64,000 nt of DNA from Rhodococcus sp. Leaf278 (GCF_001426085.1 NZ_LMRR01000023.1:243930-307929), one strand, 5' to 3'. Numbered from the stretch's first letter, positions 17,012 through 25,706 are shown. Notes: generated by a model from the sequence alone, not told the origin. Translations and numbers: made by a program.

Positions 17012-17920
17012 GTGGATTCGCTAGCGGAGTTCTGGGACCACGCGGATGACACCGACCCCGTCCGCATGCGAGTCGAGATGGAACACATGCTCGCGGCCGC
17101 ATCGTATTCCGATGCACGGGCGCTGTTCGAACGGGCATCGCTCGCAGATTTTCTGGGCGACGAAGCTGCTGCGGTCCCGTTGTACGAAGCGTCCTTGTCG
17201 GGTGGGCTCGACGACGATCGGGAGAATCAGGCCCGGATCCAATTGGCGAGTTCGCTGCGGAATGTGGGGCGACCACACGATGCACTACGTGTGCTCCGAG
17301 ATTTCGAGTTCGCAAACCAATACATCCCCGCCCGTGACGCATTCGTTGCGCTAACTCTCTGGGACATCGGGGATGCGGCGCAGGCGCTACGGAGTGCACT
17401 TCAGGCTGCGAGCCCTGCGACAGGGAAATATCGTCGAGCAATCGGGGCCTACGCAGCCGAAATTATCCACACGACCCGAGGGAAATCCATGATCGACAAT
17501 GCATTCGATCCACACGAACTTCTCGAGCAGAGCCGAATCGGCGTGCTGGCCACCATCAAGTCGAGCGGACTTCCGCAGCTGTCGCCGGTGACGCCGTTCT
17601 ACGATCGCGCCGCCGATACCATCCTTATCTCGGTGACCGAAGGGCGAGCGAAAACGGCCAACTTGCGCCGAGATCCACGTGCCGCTCTCGAAGTGACCAA
17701 CGCCGACGGCACGGCCTGGGCAACGGCGGAAGGAACCGTCACCCTCACCGGGCCGGGTACGTCACCGAACAGCCCGGAAATCGAGGCTCTGGTGGACTAC
17801 TACCGCGCCGCGGCCGGTGAGCACCCTGACTGGAACGAATACCGAGCAGTCATGGTCGCCGACCGACGAGTGCTGGTGACGATCGCCGTGACCCACATCT
17901 ACGGCCAGTCCCTCACCTGA
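17012..17920 (+). CDS. Fused protein: TPR-like domain plus F420-dependent PPOX domain
   Basis: One open frame of 302 residues made of two parts that are normally separate genes. Residues 1-159 resemble a short actinobacterial tetratricopeptide protein (ARALFERASLADFLGDEAAA, VGRPHDALRVLRDFE, IGAYAAEIIHTTRG). From Met160 the sequence is a complete Rv1155-type F420 oxidoreductase (ESRIGVLATIK-like start, GRAKTANLRRDPRAALEV, GEHPDWNEYRAVMVADRRVL). An internal ATG at 17489 has its own GAGGGA ribosome-binding site 5 nt upstream, so the PPOX part can also be made alone. The GTG at 17012 has GGGGAGA upstream. Either a stop codon was lost between two neighbours, or the track joins them by chance. Confidence 0.78.
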   Translation: MDSLAEFWDHADDTDPVRMRVEMEHMLAAASYSDARALFERASLADFLGDEAAAVPLYEASLSGGLDDDRENQARIQLASSLRNVGRPHDALRVLRDFEFANQYIPARDAFVALTLWDIGDAAQALRSALQAASPATGKYRRAIGAYAAEIIHTTRGKSMIDNAFDPHELLEQSRIGVLATIKSSGLPQLSPVTPFYDRAADTILISVTEGRAKTANLRRDPRAALEVTNADGTAWATAEGTVTLTGPGTSPNSPEIEALVDYYRAAAGEHPDWNEYRAVMVADRRVLVTIAVTHIYGQSLT

Positions 17921-17934
17921 CCCGCCCCTTCGAG

Positions 17935-17990
17935 TCCACTAGATGTGACATCGACCGTCGAAAAGGCCACCGCAGGTGACATCGAGTGCA
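17935..17990 (+). repeat. Palindromic intergenic repeat, copy 5
   Basis: Arms TCCACTAGATGTGACATCG and GCAGGTGACATCGAGTGCA with centre ACCGTCGAAAAGGCCACC. It lies 14 bp past the stop of the TPR-PPOX gene and 14 bp before the convergent DUF3237 gene end, again at a convergent junction. Confidence 0.87.
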
Positions 17991-18004
17991 CGTCATCGCA
18001 CCGG

Positions 18005-18460
18005 TCAGGTCACCTGATACACGTCCAACTCCACCGAGTTCGGCAATCTCTGGCCCGATCCGAGAAACAGTCGCTCGTTCATCCATGCGAGGCGGTTTGC
18101 GGCGGAGGACAGGCGTGGTTGGCTTCGGAAGTAAATGCGATCGGCGGGCACATGTTCGCCACGGACAAGTGCGTCGATGTCCTCTTCGGCGCCACTTCGT
18201 ATGCCCATGTTGTGTACGGCGATTCGCTCGCCTTCGTCGGTCTCGAGCGCGTATCTGGCGTCCAACTCGGTGAGTGTGGCCGTGCGGAGAATCTGGTGAT
18301 CGGCCCCGCCGGGCAGGACTCGGCCGCGCAGTAGGGGCCCCTCGACGGTCCCACCGAGTATCGGAACAAGGCGACGATGACCGTCGACCACCTTGCCCAT
18401 GTCGATCGGTTCGCCCACGGTCACCGACAGATGCGCGACGAAGATCAGCTCGGGGCTCAC
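18005..18460 (-). CDS. DUF3237 domain protein
   Basis: 151 residues. The DUF3237 pattern is clear: LIFVAHLSVTVGEPIDMG, LVPILGGTVEGPLLRGRVLP, GGADHQILRTATLTELDARY and HNMGIRSGAEEDIDALVRGE. These small beta-barrel proteins have no confirmed reaction. The GTG start at 18460 sits one base after the stop of the phenolic acid decarboxylase gene, so the two are almost certainly one operon. A role in handling phenolic acids or their products is inferred only from this coupling. Confidence 0.82.
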   Translation of the reverse strand: MSPELIFVAHLSVTVGEPIDMGKVVDGHRRLVPILGGTVEGPLLRGRVLPGGADHQILRTATLTELDARYALETDEGERIAVHNMGIRSGAEEDIDALVRGEHVPADRIYFRSQPRLSSAANRLAWMNERLFLGSGQRLPNSVELDVYQVT

Positions 18461-18461
18461 G

Positions 18462-18989
18462 TCAGTTGGTTCGATCGGCGAAGCCGTCGGGCAGATCGGT
18501 GGGTCCGACAGAGACGATCGTCTCGTCGTCGATGCCGACGTGCTCGAACAGAGTGATTCGGGCGAACTCGGGGACCACGTAAATGGGGTAGGTCGGTCCG
18601 GCATCACGGTAGGCACGCATCTCGTCGAGATGATCATTCTGGTACAGAACGGTTTTAGTACCGTCCAGCTCGATCCATTGAGGGAAGAAGATGGTGCCGT
18701 GCAGACGTCGCTTACCGGGTATGACGTTGACGACGACGGATGTTCCGGTGGGTTCGTTCCAGGAGATCTTGTAGACATCGTCGTCGAGTTGGACGAGATC
18801 GACTTCCTGATTCTTGACCCATCGTCCACCGACCATCCCGGTGTGGATGCGGTAGTCGATGGTGGTCGCGTTCTTGACGTACATCTCGTACTGCCAGCCG
18901 TTGGCATAGGTGTAGATGAAACGGTGTCCGACGATGCCGCCGAGGTCTTGAGTCGGTATTGGGTTTTGGACGGTGGTCTCTGCGCTCAT
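18462..18989 (-). CDS. padC: Phenolic acid decarboxylase
   Basis: 175 residues, the normal length of PadC/PAD. Family hallmarks are [60 protein letters not shown] and [13 protein letters not shown]. The enzyme removes CO2 from p-coumaric, ferulic and related hydroxycinnamic acids, giving vinyl phenols, without a cofactor, as detoxification in the cytoplasm. It is divergent from a MarR regulator gene, the standard arrangement for inducible phenolic-acid stress. Two TTTG-N3-CAAA dyads lie in the 59-bp shared region. Confidence 0.93.
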   Translation of the reverse strand: MSAETTVQNPIPTQDLGGIVGHRFIYTYANGWQYEMYVKNATTIDYRIHTGMVGGRWVKNQEVDLVQLDDDVYKISWNEPTGTSVVVNVIPGKRRLHGTIFFPQWIELDGTKTVLYQNDHLDEMRAYRDAGPTYPIYVVPEFARITLFEHVGIDDETIVSVGPTDLPDGFADRTN

Positions 18990-18996
18990 GACTCCA

Positions 18997-19026
18997 TTTT
19001 GTCACAAAACTATGTTTGCGGCAAAA
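18997..19026. promoter_or_regulatory. Twin dyad operators between padC and its MarR regulator
   Basis: TTTTGTCACAAAA (18997-19009) and TTTGCGGCAAA (19015-19025) each form TTTG-N3-CAAA, with centres about 17 bp apart. They lie in the only shared regulatory space between padC and the marR-type gene, where the repressor would be expected to block both promoters until a phenolic acid binds it. Confidence 0.6.
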
Positions 19027-19048
19027 CTAATTGTGAGACCATCGAACT

Positions 19049-19492
19049 ATGCACTCCACCGCCATCGAATTCGGCCGGCAACTGGGACCGCTGCGACGGT
19101 CGCTGCTTCGTGCGACGAGAGAAGCCGCGCACTTACCAGACATCCCCGACTCGCACGTCGAGGTCATGAGAGCCCTTGTTGCTGAGCCGAATATGAGCCC
19201 GGGGAGCCTCGCCGAACACCTGAACCTGGCACGATCCACCGTGAGCAATCTGATCAAGGCAATGGTCGACGCCGAACTCGTCGAAAGATCGGCTGCCTCG
19301 GACGACCTGCGCGGAGCTGCCCTCACAGCATCACCGAAGGCAATTCGCTTATTGGCCGAGTACGACGCGGTGAGCTCTCAGGTGCTCTCCGATGCGCTCG
19401 ACGAACTGACCCCGGACGGTCGTCGAGCACTGTCTGAGGCCACTCCGGCCCTGGCCGACCTCACGAGGATCCTGGCTCGCCGTGTTTCCTGA
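19049..19492 (+). CDS. MarR family regulator, probably of padC
   Basis: 147 residues with a winged-helix core: HVEVMRALVAEPNMSPGSLA, EHLNLARSTVSNLIKAMVDA (recognition helix) and the wing ERSAASDDLRGAALTASPKA. MarR proteins repress divergent genes and release DNA when an aromatic ligand binds. The position next to padC makes it the likely PadR-type switch of this pair, although by fold it is MarR and not PadR. Its only gap to padC carries twin dyads. Confidence 0.86.
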   Translation: MHSTAIEFGRQLGPLRRSLLRATREAAHLPDIPDSHVEVMRALVAEPNMSPGSLAEHLNLARSTVSNLIKAMVDAELVERSAASDDLRGAALTASPKAIRLLAEYDAVSSQVLSDALDELTPDGRRALSEATPALADLTRILARRVS

Positions 19493-19515
19493 TTTCGACG
19501 GCCGTGAACCTGCAG

Positions 19516-19571
19516 TCCCCTCGATGTGCCATTGACCCCCGAAAAGGCCACCAGATGTCACATCGAGTGCA
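19516..19571 (+). repeat. Palindromic intergenic repeat, copy 6
   Basis: Arms TCCCCTCGATGTGCCATTG and AGATGTCACATCGAGTGCA with centre ACCCCCGAAAAGGCCACC. It lies between the end of the MarR gene and the end of a convergent membrane protein gene. Confidence 0.87.
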
Positions 19572-19595
19572 CGACAAGTCCGTGCTCCGTGTGGG

Positions 19596-20087
19596 TCATC
19601 TGCCGGTGTCCAGATCCCGGACCAAGCGAGGTGTGCGCAACTGGCCGACGGTCGACAGCCAGAGGCGAGGGGGATAGGACAGCCGAACAAGGAAGTAGTT
19701 GACGTACTCGATGACCCCGAAGAGCCAGATGGCCAGCACTCCGAGACGGGTACCGAAGTTGTCCGGTAGCCACACCAACACTCCCAGCAAACCGCCGACC
19801 AGCAACGCGACGTCTACTTGCCGAAGGGCGCGGTAGAGCCTGCGGAGAAAAGTTGGCATCGGATGACGCTCGACCCAGGAGCGAGCAAACAGCCAATAGA
19901 TTCCCGCTTGCACCAGCACGGCCAGGAGTGGAACCAACGCGAACCACAATGCCGGACGGCTCCCGTCGTCGAGCCTTGGAACCACCACGGCAAATGCGAT
20001 CGTCAGGAACACCCCGGCTGCGGCCAACTCGCCCAACCCCAGGGACAAATATCGACGACGCACCAACTGCCGTCGACTCGTACCCAT
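19596..20087 (-). CDS. Hypothetical four-helix membrane protein
   Basis: 163 residues. Hydrophobic segments lie at about residues 17-38, 47-68, 88-106 and 113-135, joined by Arg-rich loops such as RRLYRALRQVDVAL and YPPRLW. The N-terminus MGTSRRQLVRRRYL and the C-terminal tail RTPRLVRDLDTGR are basic and probably cytoplasmic. I do not recognise the family. Both ends are marked by palindromic repeats (copies 6 and 7), so the gene is insulated from its neighbours. Confidence 0.7.
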   Translation of the reverse strand: MGTSRRQLVRRRYLSLGLGELAAAGVFLTIAFAVVVPRLDDGSRPALWFALVPLLAVLVQAGIYWLFARSWVERHPMPTFLRRLYRALRQVDVALLVGGLLGVLVWLPDNFGTRLGVLAIWLFGVIEYVNYFLVRLSYPPRLWLSTVGQLRTPRLVRDLDTGR

Positions 20088-20131
20088 ATCGCGAGATTAC
20101 CGAGCACTCGAGGCCGGACCCCCGCGCGCAG

Positions 20132-20187
20132 TCCACTGAACGTGACATCGACCGCCGAAAAGGCCACCGAAGGTCACATTGAGTGTC
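20132..20187 (+). repeat. Palindromic intergenic repeat, copy 7
   Basis: Arms TCCACTGAACGTGACATCG and GAAGGTCACATTGAGTGTC with centre ACCGCCGAAAAGGCCACC. Substitutions in the left arm (GAACGTG for CGATGTG) are partly compensated in the right arm (GGTCAC), which hints that the stem matters. It lies between the membrane protein gene and the end of the AraC gene. Confidence 0.85.
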
Positions 20188-20224
20188 GTGAAGTGGCGGG
20201 CGCGAGGAAGAACGGACGCAGCGG

Positions 20225-21094
20225 CTACAGGCTTCGTCGAATCGGGATCCACAGTTCTCCTGTTCCAGACGACCAGTCGGGGGTGCTTTCGGTGACGGTG
20301 AGGATCTCGGGTCCGGGGATTGCTTCGTAGGGGTTGGAGGGGAACCATTCGCCGAAGGCGTCGGCCCAGAGTTGTTGGAGTGCGGGGGCGAGTGCAGTGT
20401 CGCTGCGTGCCTCGAATACCGCCCAGGTCGATGCGGGGACGGCGAGGGTGTTCCATTCGGACGGTGCGGGTGATGTGGTGGCGACGGCGAAGTAGTAGTC
20501 GAAGAGACTGCCGTCCTCGCGTCGAGGTTCGAAGCCGTCGCTGACGAACAGGATCTCTGGAAGCTCAGGCAGGTCGGCGAGTTCACGCAGTCGGTCACCG
20601 GTTCCGGGGGCCAGGCTTCGGTGGAATTCGGTCATTGCGGTGTTCTCGCCGCTGAACCGAAGTGGGATTCGGGTGGCTTTGCCGACGATGTGGAATGGCG
20701 GTAGTTCGGTGATGCGGTATCGCATGGTGCTTCGTCCTTCGATAGTCAGGTGAAATGTCACTGCTTGACGGGAACTGAGGATGGTTCCGGGTCGGCGTGC
20801 CTGGGACGGTGTGACACCGTGCAGATCTCGAAAGGCTCGCGTGAATGCATCTGCCGAGTAGCGGTATTTCGTTGCAACGTCCAGAACGGCCTGTCCGTCG
20901 AGTATCTCCGCTGCTGCCAGGGTCATTCGGCGTTGCCGGATGTACAGCGACAGCGGTATCCCGGCGAGGGCCGAGAACACGCGCCGGAAGTGGTATTCAG
21001 ATGTCAGCGCGATGCGAGCGAGCTCGGTCGTGTCGATTTCGTGGTCGAGGTTGTCCTCGATGTAGTCGAGTGCTGCGTTCCATCGTTCGAGCAT
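20225..21094 (-). CDS. AraC family regulator with GyrI-like effector domain
   Basis: 289 residues. The double HTH is at the N-terminus (LERWNAALDYIEDNLDHEID, ALTSEYHFRRVFSALAGIPL, ATKYRYSADAFTRAFRDLHG). A GyrI/Rob-type ligand-binding domain follows from about residue 125 (MRYRITELPPFHIVGKATRI through GPEILTVTESTPDW). This Rob/SoxS-like order is common in regulators of multidrug or stress genes that bind hydrophobic ligands. The ATG at 21094 has GAGGGAAGG upstream. The target is unknown; no exporter is adjacent. Confidence 0.86.
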   Translation of the reverse strand: MLERWNAALDYIEDNLDHEIDTTELARIALTSEYHFRRVFSALAGIPLSLYIRQRRMTLAAAEILDGQAVLDVATKYRYSADAFTRAFRDLHGVTPSQARRPGTILSSRQAVTFHLTIEGRSTMRYRITELPPFHIVGKATRIPLRFSGENTAMTEFHRSLAPGTGDRLRELADLPELPEILFVSDGFEPRREDGSLFDYYFAVATTSPAPSEWNTLAVPASTWAVFEARSDTALAPALQQLWADAFGEWFPSNPYEAIPGPEILTVTESTPDWSSGTGELWIPIRRSL

Positions 21095-21378
21095 GTGCCG
21101 CCAGACCTTCCCTCGTTCTGACAGCAACGATAAGCAGAAACGGCAATGCACACCCGACTTTCTGTGCCCGGCGCAGTCGGATTCAGATCGCACGCAGGTG
21201 CCGCTACGGTTGCTGGGCGCGCAGACGCCCGAGTTCGTCCAGCGCAGAACGGAATTGGATTCTCGCCGCACGAGAGACGATGAACCGCTGTCGACGCCGG
21301 GTTCCCCACGAGACCCAGGGTGCGTCGTCACGACCGGCCGCACCATTGTTCGTCCCCGGCCGGTCAGGACGTGGTGAG

Positions 21379-21843
21379 TCAGGGGATCGGACGACGCCGG
21401 TAGGTGAGCGGATCGCCGTCGTCGACGAGTGCGAACCCGGCCCGCTCGAGGACCCGACGAGAGGCGGCGTTCGCGCGATAAACCTGCGCTGCCAGTGGCA
21501 GGCCGGCCGCGAGTTCTTGGGCGTGGACGAGGAGCTTGCCCGCGTAGCCGAGACCCCAGTGATGCGGATGTACCCAATAACCGACCTCGAGGTGGTCGGA
21601 TCGACGAGTCATGCTGAGCAACCCGACGCGCAACGACTGCTCGCTGGTGCCGATGAACCATCTCGGCACATCCGGCTCGGGGCTTCCCGTCGCATCGAGT
21701 GCCTGGGCGAACCGCCGATCGAAATAGGTTCTGCTCCACACCGTTCCGTCGCCGACCCATCGAACCACCTCGATGTCCGACGCCATCGAGAACAGAAACT
21801 CGGCGTCGGACCTGACAGCGGGGCGCAACCGAACTTCCGTCAC
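21379..21843 (-). CDS. GNAT family N-acetyltransferase
   Basis: 154 residues, RimJ-like: VRLRPAVRSDAEFLFSMASD, LEVGYWVHPHHWGLGYAGKL (acetyl-CoA loop) and AAQVYRANAASRRVLERAGF. The GTG start at 21843 has GGAGG 9 nt upstream; the frame is open 41 codons further but that part is not family-like. The acceptor is unknown. Confidence 0.82.
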   Translation of the reverse strand: MTEVRLRPAVRSDAEFLFSMASDIEVVRWVGDGTVWSRTYFDRRFAQALDATGSPEPDVPRWFIGTSEQSLRVGLLSMTRRSDHLEVGYWVHPHHWGLGYAGKLLVHAQELAAGLPLAAQVYRANAASRRVLERAGFALVDDGDPLTYRRRPIP

Positions 21844-22172
21844 AACTTCGTGGACCTCCAGGTCTCGTCGACGCCCGCATCCGCGGTGCCCGATCGCGCG
21901 AACACAAGTGCCGATGACTTCCTGCCCATGGGATCCGCCCTTCATCGTCGGCCGATCGGCTGCCACGAGAGACTCTACCCAGCGATCAGCTCGGAGTCAG
22001 GAACGATGCGAACGCTGCGAGAGAACAATGATCAGTGGGCAATTGGAGACATACCGATTCATTCGTGATCGCCTGTGAAGAGACGGCCAAGACTGTACTT
22101 CGCAGTATGATGCTGATGACGGTGTCGGTACGACAGTCGGCCGTCTTCGATTTCGTGAGGAGTGCCCGCCGA
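21844..22172. other. Divergent intergenic region, 329 bp
   Basis: The region lies between the acetyltransferase and the haloacid dehalogenase gene. Weak in-frame extensions of both genes run into it but show no family similarity. A TATGAT hexamer at 22106-22111 is the best minus-10 candidate for the dehalogenase gene, without a good minus-35. No RNA gene, repeat or clear operator is seen. Confidence 0.4.
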
Positions 22173-22898
22173 ATGAATCTCGCCGACTACGACGTCCTGA
22201 GCTTCGATTGCTACGGGACATTGATCGACTGGGAGACAGGCATACTGGACGTTCTCGGTCCATGGGCGGAGCAGGTGGGTGCGGGACTGTCCGGGGACGA
22301 ATTGCTCGCCGCCTATGCCGTCAACGAGGCCAGAGTGCAACAGGATTCACCCACAATGCTGTATCCCGAGATACTCGCCGAAGCGTTCCGACGAACCGGC
22401 GACACCCTGAAAGTGACGGTGTCACGGGACTGGGCGAGCAGGCTGGGAGCGTCCGTTCCCGACTGGCCTGCGTTTCCGGATTCCGCCGAGGCACTGGCGA
22501 GTCTCGCCGAGAACTACAAGCTCGTCGTCCTGTCCAATGTCCATCGCGATGGTTTCGCGGGCAGCAATCGGCGACTCGGCGTCCAGTTCGACGCCATCGT
22601 CACAGCGCAGGATGTGGGCGCATACAAGCCGACGGACAATCACTTCGACGCGCTCGACAGCGTGCTTGCGAAGCTGGGTGTCCCACGATCACGACTGCTC
22701 CACGTCGCCCAAAGTCTGTTCCACGACCACGTACCGGCCACGCGTCACGGCATCGCCTCGGCGTGGATCGATCGGCGGCACGACCGACCCGGTTGGGGCG
22801 CAACCCCTGAGCCCACGGAGAAGTACAGTGTCGACATGAAATTCCCGAGCATGGCTGCTTTTGCAACGGCTGCCGGCGCGGCGCTGAGCGGTGAGTAA
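22173..22898 (+). CDS. Haloacid dehalogenase-type II HAD hydrolase
   Basis: 241 residues. HAD motifs in order: motif I DVLSFDCYGTLIDW with nucleophile Asp, motif II VVLSNVHRDG, the lysine of motif III in DVGAYKPTDNHF, and the late HVAQSLFHDHVPATRHGI region used for metal binding in type II enzymes. Proteins of this type hydrolyse 2-haloacids or, more often, phosphoesters. ATG 22173 follows GTGAGGAGTG. It stands alone. Confidence 0.85.
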   Translation: MNLADYDVLSFDCYGTLIDWETGILDVLGPWAEQVGAGLSGDELLAAYAVNEARVQQDSPTMLYPEILAEAFRRTGDTLKVTVSRDWASRLGASVPDWPAFPDSAEALASLAENYKLVVLSNVHRDGFAGSNRRLGVQFDAIVTAQDVGAYKPTDNHFDALDSVLAKLGVPRSRLLHVAQSLFHDHVPATRHGIASAWIDRRHDRPGWGATPEPTEKYSVDMKFPSMAAFATAAGAALSGE

Positions 22899-22949
22899 GT
22901 TTCTGCCGCCCATCGGTTCTTGCTTTGGCTGAATTCGACGACATGACGC

Positions 22950-23402
22950 TCACCAATGCCAGGCGTCGCCCCCGACGTTCTGGATTGTTCTCTGCAACAC
23001 CGCAATTGCGGTGACGAACTCGTCCTCCGTGATTCCTTGCATACGTTCGTCTTGCAACATCTGCTGAACGTCCACTCCTCGTCGGAACAGTTCCTTACCT
23101 TCCGGGGTGAACGTCACGCGCGACGTCGATTCGACGATCAAACCTTTGGTACGGGCGGAGTCGATCGCCTCGACGATTGCCTCCGGGGTGTCGTTGTGGC
23201 CGATCTTCTCGATCGTCGCTTCGCGGTCGGCCCCTGCGGGGTGCAGCGAGATCTGATGCAGGAGCCACCATTCGGGCTGGGTGAGTCCGATGTCGTGGAG
23301 GGCACCGCGGGTGCGTGCTCGGATGGCCTCGCCGGCGCGGGCGGTCCAAAATCCGATCGGCTGTCGCTCGGGTGGTTGCATCGGTCGTGCTTGTCCGTTC
23401 AT
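22950..23402 (-). CDS. MarR-like winged-helix regulator
   Basis: 150 residues. The body runs RAGEAIRARTRGALHDIGLT, QPEWWLLHQISLHPAGADRE, EAIDSARTKGLIVESTSRVT and FTPEGKELFRRGVDVQQMLQ, which follows the MarR layout of dimer helix, HTH and wing. It ends with a further helix and DAWHW. The ligand and target are unknown. It faces the convergent HAD gene with about 50 bp between. Confidence 0.75.
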   Translation of the reverse strand: MNGQARPMQPPERQPIGFWTARAGEAIRARTRGALHDIGLTQPEWWLLHQISLHPAGADREATIEKIGHNDTPEAIVEAIDSARTKGLIVESTSRVTFTPEGKELFRRGVDVQQMLQDERMQGITEDEFVTAIAVLQRTIQNVGGDAWHW

Positions 23403-23465
23403 GAAACCGACAGTAGAACCTCAACCAAGCTTCAGGTCAACAGGACAGACGTGGCGTGGACACAA

Positions 23466-23678
23466 CTACTCGTCGGTGCGCAGTTCGTCGACCAACGTGA
23501 ACAGTCGCTCCAGGTAGTCGCTGTGGAACACCTCGGTCGCGCGGATCTTGGCATCTCCATCGAGGCCGAATTGGAGGTTGACGAGTTCGACCCCGATGGC
23601 GACTCGTCGAGCATCCAGTTGTGCGAGTTCGGCGGCAAGAGCGTCGACCTTGGCCACCGGAGACAGTTCGTCGGTCAT
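23466..23678 (-). CDS. Small coiled-coil-like hypothetical protein
   Basis: 70 residues, beginning MTDELSPVAKVDALAAELAQ and rich in Ala, Leu, Glu and Asp with heptad-like spacing at residues 8-35. It ends LERLFTLVDELRTDE. No family is recognised. It starts 17 nt after the stop of mraY and is probably co-transcribed with it. Codon use is like that of its neighbours, which supports a real gene. Confidence 0.6.
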   Translation of the reverse strand: MTDELSPVAKVDALAAELAQLDARRVAIGVELVNLQFGLDGDAKIRATEVFHSDYLERLFTLVDELRTDE

Positions 23679-23695
23679 ATCGCCAAGCGTAGAGG

Positions 23696-24766
23696 TCAGC
23701 CGACTGCGGCGAGGAATTCGCTGTAGAACAATCCGAGCCCCAACGCCGACGCGATCGCGGCGAACAGCCAGAACCGGATGATGACCGTCGTCTCCGCCCA
23801 GCCGCCCAACTCGAAGTGGTGGTGAATCGGCGCTATTCGGAACGGCCGCTTGCCGGTGCTCTTGAACGAGGCGACCTGAATGACGACCGACGCAGCTTCG
23901 GCAACGAAGAGAGCTCCGAAGACGACGGCGATCAACTCGGTCTTGCTCACGATCGACAGACCGGCGAGCAGTCCACCGAGGGCGAGCGAACCGGTGTCGC
24001 CCATGAAGATCTTGGCCGGGGCGGCATTCCACCAGAGGAACCCGATGCAGGCACCCGCAGCGGCGGCGCACACGACGGCGAGGTCGAGTGGATCGCGCAC
24101 CTGGTAGCACCCGGCAACGGGGTTGGTCGCGCACGACTGCCGGTACTGCCAGAACGTCATCACCGTGTACGCGCCGAGGACGAGGGTCATGGACCCTGCC
24201 GCCAAACCGTCGAGCCCGTCGGTGAGGTTGACCGCATTGGACCACGCGACGATGAGGAAAACACAGAACAGCACAAAAACGATCGGTGCCATCGTGAAGA
24301 ACGTCGACTGGCGCACCAGTGAGAGTTCGACGTTGCCCGGCGTCAGCCCGTTCCCATTGCGGAACTGCAGCGCCAAGACCGCGAAGATCACCGCTGCACT
24401 GATCTGCCCGACGTACTTGCCGGTTGCTTTGAGGCCGAGGCTTCGTTTCATGCGGACCTTGATGTAGTCGTCGAGAAAACCGACGACGCCGAGAGCAGTC
24501 GTGAGACCGAGGATCAACAGGGCAGACGCCGACGGGCCGTCGCCGCCCATCGCCACGAGGTGGGAGCCGAGGTATCCGGCCCACAGACCGACGATGATCG
24601 CGACGCCGCCCATCGTCGGCGTCCCTCTTTTGGCTTGATGGCTTGCGGGTCCCTCGACGCGAATCTCCTGGCCGAAGCCCTGCCGGGTGAACAGCGCGAT
24701 GAGAAACGGCGTCAACAGAATCGAGACCGCCAACGCGATACCACCGGCAACGAGAATGTTGATCAT
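23696..24766 (-). CDS. mraY: Phospho-N-acetylmuramoyl-pentapeptide transferase (MraY)
   Basis: 356 residues, about ten TM segments. It moves phospho-MurNAc-pentapeptide from UDP to undecaprenyl phosphate, making lipid I at the inner membrane face. All key motifs are intact: [11 protein letters not shown] (paired Asp), [29 protein letters not shown], and [20 protein letters not shown]. The sequence is close to mycobacterial MraY throughout. It is not in a murE-murF-murD-ftsW cluster: its neighbours are a small protein gene and an AraC gene. It is therefore either a second copy or a relocated one. ATG 24766 gives the family start. Confidence 0.93.
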   Translation of the reverse strand: MINILVAGGIALAVSILLTPFLIALFTRQGFGQEIRVEGPASHQAKRGTPTMGGVAIIVGLWAGYLGSHLVAMGGDGPSASALLILGLTTALGVVGFLDDYIKVRMKRSLGLKATGKYVGQISAAVIFAVLALQFRNGNGLTPGNVELSLVRQSTFFTMAPIVFVLFCVFLIVAWSNAVNLTDGLDGLAAGSMTLVLGAYTVMTFWQYRQSCATNPVAGCYQVRDPLDLAVVCAAAAGACIGFLWWNAAPAKIFMGDTGSLALGGLLAGLSIVSKTELIAVVFGALFVAEAASVVIQVASFKSTGKRPFRIAPIHHHFELGGWAETTVIIRFWLFAAIASALGLGLFYSEFLAAVG

Positions 24767-24881
24767 GCGTTGGAGCCCACTCTTCCTCTGTGCTGCTGTT
24801 CCCCGCCAGGTGCAACCGAGCACCGCGAGATACTGTGCCAAACGAATCGGCAAAAGTCCCAATGCGTGACGAAGGCGTTAC

Positions 24882-25706
24882 TCACAGTTGATACGAACTC
24901 GGTGGCATTCCCACCAGTTCGGTGAACTCGCGCGTGAAGTGCGCCTGGTCGAACCAGCCGTACCTCGCCGCAAGGTCTGCCAGGGGACCGGAGTAGCCGT
25001 TGTCGAGCTCACTGAGAGCGTCGTGAATGCGATACCGGCCGAGAACCCACTTGGGCGTCGCTCCGACATAGCGCTCGAACAGCCGCTGCAGCCGCCGGGT
25101 CCCGATGCCGCAACGCTCTTCCACCTGGGCGACGCGTATCAGCGTCCGGTCGCCCAGCATGGTCCCGATGATGTCGAGAACGATCTCGTACTCCGGTTCG
25201 ACCGCCGGCGCGTAGGGCGTGAGAACCGCGTCGAAGACGGTTCGGCAGTGGTCGGCGTCCAGGGGTGGGCCCAGCTCCGCAAGTGCGTCGACGGTATCGG
25301 CGCGGAACGAAGTGGGCGGAGCCACCTGGACATCGCGCAGGCCGCGGGCCACAGTTCCTGTGAAGGCCGCGTAGCCGCCCGGCCGGAACTTGACGCCGAA
25401 GACCCATCCGGATTCTGCGAGCACGACGTCGAAGCGGCGGGTGAGCACTCCCGTCACCACCACCGGGTCGGCCACGCCTTCTCTGGTCCAGCCGTGTTCG
25501 ACGCTGAGCGTGCAGGCCGGGTGCGGGAGCGTCGAGCTGCGATAGGAGATGCCGGGCGGCAGATTCCACTGAAGCTGCCAGTAGTTCTCGACCCAGGGTT
25601 CCAGCGACGCCGCACATGGCAGCCGAGCCAGATCGACGTGCTGCGCCAGCTGGTCGGGCCGAAGGACGCCGGACTGGGTGGTTGTCGCATTTTTCCTATC
25701 CGGCAC
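24882..25706 (-). CDS. AraC family regulator (DUF6597-type N-terminus)
   Basis: 274 residues. The N-terminal half, LEPWVENYWQLQWNLPPGIS through VFGVKFRPGGYAAFTGTVAR, matches the sensor part of DUF6597 AraC proteins. The C-terminal double HTH is VEERCGIGTRRLQRLFERYV and LAARYGWFDQAHFTREFTEL. GTG 25706 is the likely start. It is divergent from a VOC gene only 51 bp away, which is probably its target. Confidence 0.83.
   Translation of the reverse strand: MPDRKNATTTQSGVLRPDQLAQHVDLARLPCAASLEPWVENYWQLQWNLPPGISYRSSTLPHPACTLSVEHGWTREGVADPVVVTGVLTRRFDVVLAESGWVFGVKFRPGGYAAFTGTVARGLRDVQVAPPTSFRADTVDALAELGPPLDADHCRTVFDAVLTPYAPAVEPEYEIVLDIIGTMLGDRTLIRVAQVEERCGIGTRRLQRLFERYVGATPKWVLGRYRIHDALSELDNGYSGPLADLAARYGWFDQAHFTREFTELVGMPPSSYQL

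Noticed and set aside
1316..20187. CRISPR array reading of the palindromic repeats
   Set aside because: The copies are kilobases apart, unevenly spaced, of both orientations, with genes between and no cas genes.
21093..21377. A 94-codon plus-strand frame upstream of the AraC gene
   Set aside because: Arg/Thr/Pro-rich without motifs; it overlaps the AraC ribosome-binding site and looks random.
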